From Citrifermentans bemidjiense Bem (GTDB lineage Bacteria > Desulfobacterota > Desulfuromonadia > Geobacterales > Geobacteraceae): DNA of 64,000 nucleotides. Of this stretch, positions 16,355 through 23,796 are shown in pieces. The stretch spans positions 3,223,501 through 3,287,500 of the forward strand of contig NC_011146.1 in the NCBI RefSeq assembly GCF_000020725.1, read 5' to 3'. How positions within the stretch are numbered: position 1 is the first letter of the stretch; the number at the start of each line of letters is the position of its first letter. The notes beneath the pieces are model-generated. The model did no database searches. It was not told the DNA's origin and saw nothing but the letters and a program-made list of their open reading frames with translations. The position numbers were made by a program, and so were the translations under genes.

Positions 16355-16864
16355 ATGGCGGGACTGGAAAATTATCACGCACTTGTGGAGCGTATCGACG
16401 ATCTCTGCGCCCGGACCGTAGACCAATTCCCCGAAAATATCGCCTGCCGCGCCGGATGCGACGCCTGCTGCCGGCACCTCTCCATCTTCGCCGTAGAGGC
16501 AGCCGCCGTGAGGGAGGCGCTGAAAAGCCGCTCCGCGGACGAAGCCGACCTCATCCGCGGCCTCGCCGCAAGCGCAGAGCCGGTGCGCTGCCCTTTGCTC
16601 CACGACGGGCTCTGCCTGCTCTACGAGGCGCGCCCGGTCATCTGCCGCACCCACGGACTGCCGCTGATGCTTGAGTGCGACGGCGAAAAAAGCATCGACT
16701 TTTGTCCCGAGAACTTCAAGGGGCTTCCGAGCATCCCCGGCAGCGCCGTCATCGACCTCGAGCGCCTCAACACCATGCTGACCGCCATCAACGCACTCTA
16801 CCTGCAGGAGTTTCCGGGTCCGGAGCGGCTCACCATGGCCCAGGCACTCGCCCTCGCCGATTGA
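16355..16864 (+). CDS. YkgJ-family cysteine-cluster protein
   Basis: 169 residues with the YkgJ (zinc/iron-chelating) pattern: CRAGCDACCRH near residue 30-42 and CPLLHDGLCLLYEARPVICR near 72-91. Eight cysteines are placed to bind a metal or FeS cluster. The family's function is unsettled; roles as metal chelators or in oxidation responses have been suggested. Co-transcribed with the receiver (1-base gap). A second, more divergent member of the same type lies at 63165, also directly after a signalling gene. Confidence 0.85.
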   Translation: MAGLENYHALVERIDDLCARTVDQFPENIACRAGCDACCRHLSIFAVEAAAVREALKSRSADEADLIRGLAASAEPVRCPLLHDGLCLLYEARPVICRTHGLPLMLECDGEKSIDFCPENFKGLPSIPGSAVIDLERLNTMLTAINALYLQEFPGPERLTMAQALALAD

Positions 16865-16901
16865 CTTTTTTCCCGCTTCGCGATATACCGCCCACTTCAG
16901 C

Positions 16902-17011
16902 AGCGCCCCCTCACCCCGACCCTCTCCCAAAGGGAGAGGGAGGATGGACGGCTGCCGAAAGAGTCCCCCCTCCACTGGCGGGAGGGGGTTAGGGGGTGGG
17001 GGTAGGTGCCA
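16902..17011. repeat. two tandem G/C-rich palindromic repeats
   Basis: The first element pairs CCCTCTCCC (16920-16928) with GGGAGAGGG (16932-16940). The second pairs CCCCCCTCC (16965-16973) with GGAGGGGG (16981-16988) and continues as TTAGGGGGTGGGGGTAGG. The second is nearly identical to the element at 35045-35093. Its G-runs could form a G-quadruplex. Confidence 0.75.
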
Positions 17012-17064
17012 CTACCAATACGGCGCGCCAGCGCATTCACAATCAAAAGGAGATCGACCCGCAG

Positions 17065-17322
17065 ATGAAAATCAGCTACAAGACTTCCGGGAGCTGCGCC
17101 TCCCGCATCGAGATCGAGATCGACAACGGCCTTATCGTAGACACGACGTTCGTCGACGGCTGCGCCGGCAACACCAAGGCGGTAGCCGCACTGGTGCGCG
17201 GCATGGAGGTAAGCGAGGCGGTCAGGAGGCTCAAAGGTATCGCCTGCCAGGGTGACACCTCCTGTCCGGACCAGTTGGCCCAAGCGCTGGAAAAGGCGCA
17301 GTCCGACGCCCTCGCATCTTAG
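17065..17322 (+). CDS. TSCPD-domain small protein
   Basis: An 85-residue protein starting at the ATG that follows AAAAGGAGA; the frame is open further upstream into the repeat, but that part is not protein-like. Conserved features are KTSGSCASRIEIEID, FVDGCAGNTKAVAALV, GIACQGDTSCPDQLAQAL, which includes the motif that names the TSCPD domain. The same domain occurs at the C-terminus of some vitamin-B12-dependent ribonucleotide reductases and stands alone in many anaerobes (the TIGR03905-type proteins). Function is not established. The three cysteines suggest metal or redox chemistry. Confidence 0.75.
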   Translation: MKISYKTSGSCASRIEIEIDNGLIVDTTFVDGCAGNTKAVAALVRGMEVSEAVRRLKGIACQGDTSCPDQLAQALEKAQSDALAS

Positions 17323-17333
17323 AAAGGGGAGTT

Positions 17334-17576
17334 ATGGAAATCTTCGGCGGCTTCATGATGATGATGTCCATTCTGGGATTTTTCCTGGTGGTGATCTGGT
17401 TCCTGGTCCCCTTCCTGATCCTCAGCATCAAGGGGAAGGTGGACCGTACCCTGGTCGTTCTGGAGGAGATGGAGAAGAGGATCGCTGTCATCGAGCGCAC
17501 CCTGGAAATTCCCCGCAGCGCCGCGCCGGCAGACCCGCAAAACCACCCGCAGCAACCAGTCGCCCCCGAAACTTAA
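17334..17576 (+). CDS. small single-span membrane protein, unknown function
   Basis: An 80-residue protein. An N-terminal hydrophobic segment (about 4-31, rich in Met, Phe, Ile and Val) is followed by a charged helix (KVDRTLVVLEEMEKRIAVIE) and a Pro/Gln-rich tail. It is predicted to be anchored in the inner membrane with a short cytoplasmic coiled coil. It starts 11 bases after the TSCPD gene with AAAGGGGAG as ribosome-binding site, so it is probably co-transcribed. No family recognised; real-gene status is supported by the ribosome-binding site and the clear membrane/amphipathic pattern. Confidence 0.65.
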   Translation: MEIFGGFMMMMSILGFFLVVIWFLVPFLILSIKGKVDRTLVVLEEMEKRIAVIERTLEIPRSAAPADPQNHPQQPVAPET

Positions 17577-17601
17577 GGGGGCGCAATACCCGCCATAGTC
17601 C

Positions 17602-17681
17602 TTGCCAACTCATTTTTTATTCATTATTATGTGCCGCTGTGTGTCGTCTCACCGAGTAACGCATCCTAATGCGACGACACA
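17602..17681 (+). promoter_or_regulatory. fabI promoter and 5'-end hairpin
   Basis: TTGCCA (17602-17607), 17 bases, then TATTAT (17625-17630) gives a strong sigma-70-type promoter with a start site near 17637. At the very 5' end of the predicted RNA, TGTGTCGTC (17640-17648) pairs perfectly with GACGACACA (17673-17681), and an inner CGCAT/ATGCG stem lies between. The hairpin ends three bases before the GGCAGGGAG ribosome-binding region of fabI. It could be an operator or an RNA control or stability element. Confidence 0.55.
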
Positions 17682-17699
17682 GGCAGGGAGATAAGACGC

Positions 17700-18470
17700 A
17701 TGGGTTTACTTGAAGGTAAAAAGGCACTGATTTTCGGTGTCGCCAACGACAAAAGCATCGCCTGGGCCGTAGCCGAGGCATTCAGGCGCGAGGGGGCCGA
17801 GATCGCCCTGGCCTACGCCGGAGAAAGCGTGGCCAAAAGGGTAATCCCCTTGGGCGAGAGCATCGGGGCGAGCATGATCCTTCCCTGCGACGTGAGAAGC
17901 GACGAGGACATCGCCCGGCTCTTCTCCGACGTCGCGAAACAGTGGGGTGGGCTGGACCTCCTGGTGCACTCGGTAGCGTTCGCCAACAAGGACGAACTCA
18001 AGGGGTCGTTTTTGAACACCACGCGTGAAGGGTTCGCCACAGCACTCGACATCAGCGCCTATTCCCTCATCGCGCTGGCCAAGGAGGCCGCGCCGCTCAT
18101 GCAGGGGCGCGAGGGAAGCATCATCGCCATGACCTATTACGGCGCGCAGAAGGTTTTCCCCAACTACAACGTGATGGGGGTTGCCAAGGCCGCGCTTGAG
18201 GCAAGCGTGCGTTACCTCGCCGAGGCCATGGGCCCCGAAGGGACCCGCGTCAACGCCATCTCCGCAGGCCCCCTGCGCACCCTCGCCTCGGCGGGCATCG
18301 GCGGCTTCGGCCAGATTGCAGGCCACGTCGCCGGCAAGGCGCCGCTTAGGCGCAACATCACCCAGGAGGACGTCGCCAACTCGGCGCTCTACCTCGCCAG
18401 CCCGCTCGCCGGCGGGGTGAGCGGGGAGATCCACTTCGTCGACAGCGGCTACAACATCATCGGCCTGTAA
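17700..18470 (+). CDS. fabI: enoyl-ACP reductase FabI
   Basis: 256 residues, closely matching FabI, which reduces trans-2-enoyl-ACP with NADH in the last step of each fatty-acid elongation cycle and is the triclosan target. It has GVANDKSIAWAVA (dinucleotide site), the active-site Tyr156 in NYNVMGVAK with Lys163, and RVNAISAGPLRTLA. AGGCAGGGAG precedes the ATG. A promoter and a hairpin leader lie immediately upstream. Confidence 0.96.
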   Translation: MGLLEGKKALIFGVANDKSIAWAVAEAFRREGAEIALAYAGESVAKRVIPLGESIGASMILPCDVRSDEDIARLFSDVAKQWGGLDLLVHSVAFANKDELKGSFLNTTREGFATALDISAYSLIALAKEAAPLMQGREGSIIAMTYYGAQKVFPNYNVMGVAKAALEASVRYLAEAMGPEGTRVNAISAGPLRTLASAGIGGFGQIAGHVAGKAPLRRNITQEDVANSALYLASPLAGGVSGEIHFVDSGYNIIGL

Positions 18471-18484
18471 ACGGGAGGCGCGCC

Positions 18485-20188
18485 ATCAAAGGACTGCACG
18501 GTAATCTGACAGGGTTGAAGTCGAGCCAGGTAAAGCGGCTCGAAAGGCTGTACCGCCGCCGTGTGAAACCGGGCGAGGTGATCTCGCTGGAACTGGCCCG
18601 GGAAATGGCCGACATCTCCCTGGAGATCAGGCGCCAGCTCGGCATCCTGGTAAGCCGCATCGGCGAGATCGCTTACGTGGTCGTAGGCGACGAGCGCGCC
18701 CTGATGATCCCGGCCCTGGAGGATTACCCCCTGGGACGCAGGCTTTTGCGCGGCATCCGCCTGGTGCACACCCACCTGAAGGGGGAGCCGCTCTCCGACG
18801 ACGACTTGACCGACCTCTCGCTTTTGCGCCTCGACATGGTCGCGGCCCTGCAACTCACCCAGAACCCTGACCGCTTCTCGATCCAGACCGCAGAGCTCGT
18901 CCCACCGGAGGGGCACAACCTCCCCTACCAGGTGGAGCCCTCCGTCCCCTTCGCCAAGTTCGACCTCGACTTCCGCTCCTTCGTCGAGACCCTGGAGCAG
19001 ACCCTTGAGCGCGGCCTCAAGGAGGGGACCCTGGTCGCAACCGGCCAGGAGCGCGGCATCCTCATCTCGGTGACCCAGCGCCCGATGGAAGAGGCGGTCG
19101 ACTCCATGGAAGAACTGAAGGAGCTGGCGAGAACCGCCGGGGTCGGCGTACTGGACACCGTGATCCAGCGCCCGAAGGAGTTCAACCCCCGCTACCTTTT
19201 GGGGGAAGGGAAGATCCGCGAGGTGCTCATCAAGGCGCTGCAGTTCGGTGCTACCATGTTGGTTTTCGACCAGGAGCTCTCCCCCGCCCAGGTCCGCTCC
19301 ATCTCGGAGCTGACCGAACTGAAGGTCATCGACCGCAGCCAGCTGATCCTGGACATCTTCGCCCGGCGCGCCACCTCGCAGGACGGCAAGGTGCAGGTGG
19401 AGCTCGCCCAGTTGAAGTACCTCCTCCCCAGGCTGATCGGCCGCGGGGTGCAGATGTCGCGGCTCATGGGGGGGATCGGCGGGCGCGGGCCCGGCGAGAC
19501 CAAGCTCGAAGTCGACCGCAGGCGCATCAGGGACCGCATCGCCCACCTGGAACGGGAGCTGAAGGAGCTTTCCAACGGCCGCTATCAGCGCCGCCAGAAA
19601 AGGGTGAAGGCGGGAATCCCCATCATCTCCATCGTCGGCTACACCAACGCCGGTAAATCGACGCTCTTGAACACACTCACCCGCAGCGAAGTTTTCACCG
19701 AGGACCTCCTCTTTGCCACTCTCGACACCTCGTCGCGCCGGCTGCGCTTTCCCATGGACCGAGAGGTGATCATAACCGACACCGTGGGCTTCATCCGCAG
19801 CCTCCCCAAGTCGCTTCTGGGTGCGTTCAAGGCGACGCTGGAGGAGCTGAAAGACGCCGATCTCTTGATCCACCTGGTCGACTGCAGCAACCCCCGCTTC
19901 GAGGAGCAGATCATCCAGGTGGATGCCATCCTGGGCGAACTGGAGCTCTCGCAAAAACCCAAGCTTCTGGTCTTCAACAAGGCGGACCTCCTTCCCGAAC
20001 TGAAGAAGGGGGACCCGCTCGCGTTCATGAAAGTACGCCAGCTAACCCGCAGGTACGGGGCCGTCACCATCAGCGCCGCCGACCGCAAAACCCTGGAGCC
20101 GCTCCTGAAGGAGCTGCAGCACCGTTTCTGGCACGACGTCGAGGATTACCGCGCGCCCGGACAAAACCACGACGAGTTCGAGGAGTAG
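18485..20188 (+). CDS. hflX: ribosome-associated GTPase HflX (long form)
   Basis: HflX splits stalled 70S ribosomes. The core has the family domain [11 protein letters not shown]...[22 protein letters not shown] in broken form, [14 protein letters not shown], and a G domain with P loop [19 protein letters not shown] and NKAD. About 170 extra N-terminal residues precede the core, as in other Geobacter-type HflX. An ATG is absent. The only ordinary start is TTG at 18515, with no spaced ribosome-binding site. Reading back, ATC at 18485 gives [20 protein letters not shown], which resembles the usual start of long HflX proteins, and lies 6 bases after GGGAGG (18473-18478). ATC (567 aa) is therefore proposed; TTG would give 557 aa. 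Confidence 0.9.
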   Translation: MKGLHGNLTGLKSSQVKRLERLYRRRVKPGEVISLELAREMADISLEIRRQLGILVSRIGEIAYVVVGDERALMIPALEDYPLGRRLLRGIRLVHTHLKGEPLSDDDLTDLSLLRLDMVAALQLTQNPDRFSIQTAELVPPEGHNLPYQVEPSVPFAKFDLDFRSFVETLEQTLERGLKEGTLVATGQERGILISVTQRPMEEAVDSMEELKELARTAGVGVLDTVIQRPKEFNPRYLLGEGKIREVLIKALQFGATMLVFDQELSPAQVRSISELTELKVIDRSQLILDIFARRATSQDGKVQVELAQLKYLLPRLIGRGVQMSRLMGGIGGRGPGETKLEVDRRRIRDRIAHLERELKELSNGRYQRRQKRVKAGIPIISIVGYTNAGKSTLLNTLTRSEVFTEDLLFATLDTSSRRLRFPMDREVIITDTVGFIRSLPKSLLGAFKATLEELKDADLLIHLVDCSNPRFEEQIIQVDAILGELELSQKPKLLVFNKADLLPELKKGDPLAFMKVRQLTRRYGAVTISAADRKTLEPLLKELQHRFWHDVEDYRAPGQNHDEFEE

Positions 20189-20312
20189 CCAGCTTAGAAA
20201 AAGGCGCCGCATCCCTTCCTGCTTCCTGGCGCGATCCCCCTGCTCTTGCAGCAGGAGGCCTTCAACGGCATCCCTCCCGAGACCGATCCCCAAGGACAGG
20301 AACCTTAACGAA

Positions 20313-20930
20313 ATGAACAACCAAGCCATCATCTACGCGTTCGACCTGCTCGGCACGGTCGCCTTTGCCGCCTCGGGAGCGCTGGCGGGAGTCCGCCGCG
20401 GCATGGACCTCCTGGGCGTCATCGTCCTGGGGATCGTGACCGCGACCGGCGGCGGCGTCATGCGCGACGTCCTCCTGAACGACACCCCTCCCTTTTGCTT
20501 TAAGAATGAGCTGTACCTCTACCTCGCCGTGGCGGCATCCGTGGTGGTCTTTCTCACCCCCAGGAGCTTCGAGAGGATGAACCGGGCCATGCTGCTCCTG
20601 GACGCCTTGGGCCTTGGGACCTTCCTGGTCATCGGCACCTCCAAGGCGCTCCAGTTCAACCTGGGGCTCATGGGGGCGATCATCATGGGGGTGATGACCG
20701 CCACCTGCGGCGGATTGGTGCGCGACCTTTTGAGCAACCAGATCCCGCTCATCCTGCAGCGCGAGATCTACGCCTCGGCATGCGTCGTCGGCGGCGCCCT
20801 CTTCTACTTCCTCCATTTCACCGAGGTCCCCAACGCGGTGAACCTCACCGTCTCCGCCGCCACCGTGATAGCCATAAGGTGCGCCGCCCTGGTCAAAGGA
20901 TGGCAGCTGCCGCGCGGCCAGGCCCATTGA
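20313..20930 (+). CDS. UPF0126/TRIC-like membrane protein (YicG type)
   Basis: A 205-residue protein with about seven hydrophobic segments in two related halves. Each half carries the glycine-rich TATGGGVMRD or TATCGGLVRD motif, the hallmark of the UPF0126 family. Structural work on relatives shows trimeric cation channels (TRIC-like). In bacteria the transported solute is uncertain; glycine uptake has been proposed for YicG-type members. The 124-base gap after hflX holds only small hairpins, for example CCTGCT/AGCAGG near 20239-20253. The stop is adjacent to the Nudix start (TGACATGA). Confidence 0.87.
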   Translation: MNNQAIIYAFDLLGTVAFAASGALAGVRRGMDLLGVIVLGIVTATGGGVMRDVLLNDTPPFCFKNELYLYLAVAASVVVFLTPRSFERMNRAMLLLDALGLGTFLVIGTSKALQFNLGLMGAIIMGVMTATCGGLVRDLLSNQIPLILQREIYASACVVGGALFYFLHFTEVPNAVNLTVSAATVIAIRCAALVKGWQLPRGQAH

Positions 20931-20931
20931 C

Positions 20932-21390
20932 ATGAAGAAAAGCGCCGGGCTCGTCATGTACCGCTTCAAAGATGAGCAACTGGAACTTTTCCTGGTGCAC
21001 CCCGGGGGGCCTTTCTGGGCCGGGAAAGACGAGGGAGCCTGGTCCATCCCCAAGGGGGAGTACCTCCCCGGCGAGGACCCTTTCGAAGTGGCCCGGCGCG
21101 AGTTTCTGGAGGAGACCGGGCTTGTTGCTGAGGGGGAGTTCCTGGAACTTTCCGAGATCCGGCAGCCCGGCGGCAAAAAAGTGAAGGCCTGGGCCTTTGC
21201 CGGGGACTGCGACCCCTCCGCCATCACCAGCAACACCTTCTCCCTGGAATGGCCGCCTCGCTCCGGGCGATTTGCCGAGTTCCCCGAGGTGGACCGGGCA
21301 GGCTGGTTCGAGTCCGGGGCCGCCAGGGTGAAGATACTCAAAGGACAGCTGCCGCTAATAGAGGAACTCTGCCTGCTCATCAATTCTTAG
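20932..21390 (+). CDS. Nudix hydrolase
   Basis: A 152-residue protein with a full Nudix box (GEYLPGEDPFEVARREFLEE plus TGL, residues about 40-62), the Mg-binding signature G-x5-E-x7-RE-x2-EE-x-G. Preceding WSIPKG fits the subset of small Nudix proteins related to diadenosine or NTP pyrophosphohydrolases. The substrate cannot be told from sequence. It starts one base after the UPF0126 gene, so it is co-transcribed, and is followed by a strong terminator. Confidence 0.88.
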   Translation: MKKSAGLVMYRFKDEQLELFLVHPGGPFWAGKDEGAWSIPKGEYLPGEDPFEVARREFLEETGLVAEGEFLELSEIRQPGGKKVKAWAFAGDCDPSAITSNTFSLEWPPRSGRFAEFPEVDRAGWFESGAARVKILKGQLPLIEELCLLINS

Positions 21391-21420
21391 GACCAGACCC
21401 GCCGCAGCAACCGAAACGAC

Positions 21421-21451
21421 GAAGGCGGCCCCCACACGGGCCGCCTTCTTT
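21421..21451 (+). terminator. intrinsic terminator between Nudix and rtcA
   Basis: GAAGGCGGCCC (21421-21431) pairs perfectly with GGGCCGCCTTC (21438-21448) around a 6-base loop, followed by TTTAC. It lies between convergent genes and may work for both strands. Confidence 0.85.
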
Positions 21452-21482
21452 ACTTCCATCCAGCGCTTCACCTCATGCCTCC

Positions 21483-22535
21483 CTATCGGGCGCGGTTTCC
21501 TGCCGGCACGATCCGCACCTCTCCCGGCGCGCCCTCCGCGCCTCCAAGTTCCGTTTTCAATTCCAGGAAATACCCCGCCACCAGGAGGTTGGTTTCGAGA
21601 TGCGAGGTGATGCGCGAGGTCGCGAACCGCGACCCCTCCTGCGCCCGGGCAAGGTAGAGCACCAGTTGGTCGGCAAGATGCGGGTCCACCGGCATCCCGG
21701 TAGCATGGTGCTCCAGGAGCTCGCGCGCCACCTCCTCCCCCACCAGCTCCGCTGGTTTGCCGCGCGCGCCCAAGGAGGTGAACCCCGCCTCCGCGCGCTC
21801 GTAGTGGGCCTTGATGAAGATGAAGGTCCCCTGCCCGTAGACCCGCACCTCCCGCACTTCCAGGTCGATGGGGACCTCCTCTCCCAGTTCTTGCCGCAAA
21901 AGGTGGAGCGCCGAGCTGCGCTCCCTTTGCGCTATGGAGAGGGGGAGGTTTCCGACTGCAGAAAAGCCGGTGATCCGCAAAAGGCGCCCGCGCTCGGTGA
22001 GGGTGAGGGAGGACGGGGTTCCCTGCGGCTGAAGGCGGCAGCGTATCCTCCCACCCCCCTTCGGGTAGAAGCCGTACGCCTCCAGGTCGAGGTTGCCTCT
22101 GACTCCCAGGCGGGAGACGGCAGGCCAGAAGATTTCGGATAGGTAGTTCCAGCAGGGACTGAACGGGACGTGGGTGCCGCCGGTGACGGTGACGCTGCTT
22201 TTCCTGTCTGCGGACAAGAGCGCGGGGATGACGGTCTGCAGCACCAGGGAAACAGAGCCCGCGGTGCCGATGTCGAAACTGTAGTCGCCCCCCCGGACTG
22301 CCCGGGGGACGAAGCTGATCTCTGCGGAGCCGACCCGGTCTCCGGCCAGCTCCGCGGAAGAGATGCGGGCCGCGGCCTGCACCGCCATCAGGTGCTGGCG
22401 CATCAGGCCGGGCTTGGACCTGTTCTTGCGGATGTTGTGGATCCTGAAGCCTTGGCCGGTGAGGCAGGAGAGGCTGAGCGCGCTGCGCAGCACTTGCCCT
22501 CCCCCCTCACCGACGCTGCCGTCGATCTCTATCAT
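21483..22535 (-). CDS. rtcA: RNA 3'-terminal phosphate cyclase
   Basis: A 350-residue RtcA: IDGSVGEGGGQVLRSALSLS at the start, the inserted RNA-binding domain, and ADQLVLYLARAQEGS plus SHLETN near the C-terminus, where the His matches the residue adenylated in Escherichia coli RtcA. It uses ATP to turn RNA 3'-phosphates into 2',3'-cyclic ends for repair or ligation. RtcB and the sigma-54 activator RtcR, its usual companions, are not in the window. Instead it follows a phosphofructokinase gene by 14 bases on the same strand, an unusual pairing. Confidence 0.92.
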   Translation of the reverse strand: MIEIDGSVGEGGGQVLRSALSLSCLTGQGFRIHNIRKNRSKPGLMRQHLMAVQAAARISSAELAGDRVGSAEISFVPRAVRGGDYSFDIGTAGSVSLVLQTVIPALLSADRKSSVTVTGGTHVPFSPCWNYLSEIFWPAVSRLGVRGNLDLEAYGFYPKGGGRIRCRLQPQGTPSSLTLTERGRLLRITGFSAVGNLPLSIAQRERSSALHLLRQELGEEVPIDLEVREVRVYGQGTFIFIKAHYERAEAGFTSLGARGKPAELVGEEVARELLEHHATGMPVDPHLADQLVLYLARAQEGSRFATSRITSHLETNLLVAGYFLELKTELGGAEGAPGEVRIVPAGNRAR

Positions 22536-22549
22536 ATGTTTGTCTGGGA

Positions 22550-23722
22550 TTAGTACAGGAACATCGGTTTGCCGAGTACGTGGCGCACCTTGGGGCGGTA
22601 CTCCGCGAGGTCGTAGAGTTCGGCCACGTCTACCCGCTTCTCGCCTTGCATGATGGTGCTGATCGGGATGTGCCGGTAGGTCCCTCCCTGCAGGGATACC
22701 ATCCTTCCCGACATCCCCTCGCTGATCAGATCCATGGTCATATTGGCGTAGTTGTAGGCGACCATGAGGTCGAGGGAGTCAGGGGCGCCGCTGCGCATGA
22801 GGTAAGAGAGCTGCTGGTAGATGATGTGCGAACCGGTGAGCCCCTTCACCGCCTCGCTCACTACCACGCCGATGCCCCCCAGCTTCTTGTGGCCGTAGGC
22901 ATCCTCCTGGCCGTACTCGACGGTCTGCCCGCCGATCATCGATGCCCCTTCGGATACGGTCACCATGGCGTAATTGCTGCGATTTGATCTTTTGTCTTCC
23001 TGCAAGAGGAGGGCGAGCCTTTCGACATCGAAGGGAACCTCGGAGATGAGGGCGCGATCGACCCCGGCAAGGTACGCGGAGATGAGGGAGGTTTCGCCCG
23101 AGTTGCGCCCGAAGAGCTCGACCACCGCAATCCTCTCATGGGAGCCGGCGCTGGTCCTCAGGTTGTGGATGAAGTTGACGCTGCGGGTCACGGCCGTGGA
23201 AAAGCCGATGCAGTAGTCGGTGCCGAAAACGTCGTTGTCCATGGTCTTGGGAATGGCGACCACCGGGACCCCCTCGCGGAAGAGGCGTTCGGCGTAGCTT
23301 AAGGTATCGTCGCCGCCGATGGCGATCAAGGAGTCGACCCCCAGGTGCTCCAGGTTGGCGAGAACATGTTGGGTGAAATCGTGATGCCCGGGGTTAAGCG
23401 GATCGAAGTCTGCGCCGCGCAGGAACTCAGGCACGTCGGCGGTCGCCACTTTGCCCGGGTTGGTGCGGCTTGTGTGCAGGAAGGTGCCGCCGGAGCGGTC
23501 TACGGTGCGAACCGAGTGCCGGTCCAAAGGCATCAGGGTGCTCTCGCCGGAGTGCGGGTCGTCGCGGTTGTAGGCTAGGAGTCCGCCCCAGCCGCGCCGG
23601 ATGCCGAGGACCCGGTAGCCGTTCTCTACGGCGCGGGTCACCAAGGTTTTCAGGGCAGGGTTCAGCCCAGGCACATCGCCCCCGCCAGTCAGCACCCCCA
23701 CCGTCTTTTGTCTGTCACCCAT
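22550..23722 (-). CDS. 6-phosphofructokinase, probably PPi-dependent
   Basis: 390 residues of the PfkA superfamily: [35 protein letters not shown] and the sugar-phosphate site [16 protein letters not shown]. In ATP enzymes the diagnostic sites read GGDGS and TIDND preceded by Gly; here Asp in GGDDT and Lys in PKTMDND are the two residues associated with pyrophosphate specificity. It would phosphorylate fructose 6-phosphate reversibly with PPi, useful for gluconeogenic growth on acetate. AAAGGAG upstream sets the start. Confidence 0.87.
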   Translation of the reverse strand: MGDRQKTVGVLTGGGDVPGLNPALKTLVTRAVENGYRVLGIRRGWGGLLAYNRDDPHSGESTLMPLDRHSVRTVDRSGGTFLHTSRTNPGKVATADVPEFLRGADFDPLNPGHHDFTQHVLANLEHLGVDSLIAIGGDDTLSYAERLFREGVPVVAIPKTMDNDVFGTDYCIGFSTAVTRSVNFIHNLRTSAGSHERIAVVELFGRNSGETSLISAYLAGVDRALISEVPFDVERLALLLQEDKRSNRSNYAMVTVSEGASMIGGQTVEYGQEDAYGHKKLGGIGVVVSEAVKGLTGSHIIYQQLSYLMRSGAPDSLDLMVAYNYANMTMDLISEGMSGRMVSLQGGTYRHIPISTIMQGEKRVDVAELYDLAEYRPKVRHVLGKPMFLY

Positions 23723-23768
23723 GAGCAGACTCCTTTCTAGTGATTAATGGAATTAGAGAACGCTCACT

Positions 23769-23796
23769 ATTATATAGGTGGAGATGTGCATTTCAA
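23769..23796 (-). promoter_or_regulatory. promoter of the phosphofructokinase-rtcA operon
   Basis: Minus strand TTGAAA (23791-23796), 16 bases, TATAAT (23769-23774). The -10 is a perfect consensus and the -35 overlaps the stop codon of the upstream GGDEF-EAL gene. Confidence 0.7.

Noticed and set aside
16996-17064. Upstream extension of the TSCPD protein
   Set aside because: It reads through the G-rich repeat; the ATG at 17065 with AAAAGGAGA upstream gives the normal size.
20189-20312. Small ORF in the gap between hflX and the UPF0126 gene
   Set aside because: Short open stretches exist in two frames but none has a plausible start with a ribosome-binding site.
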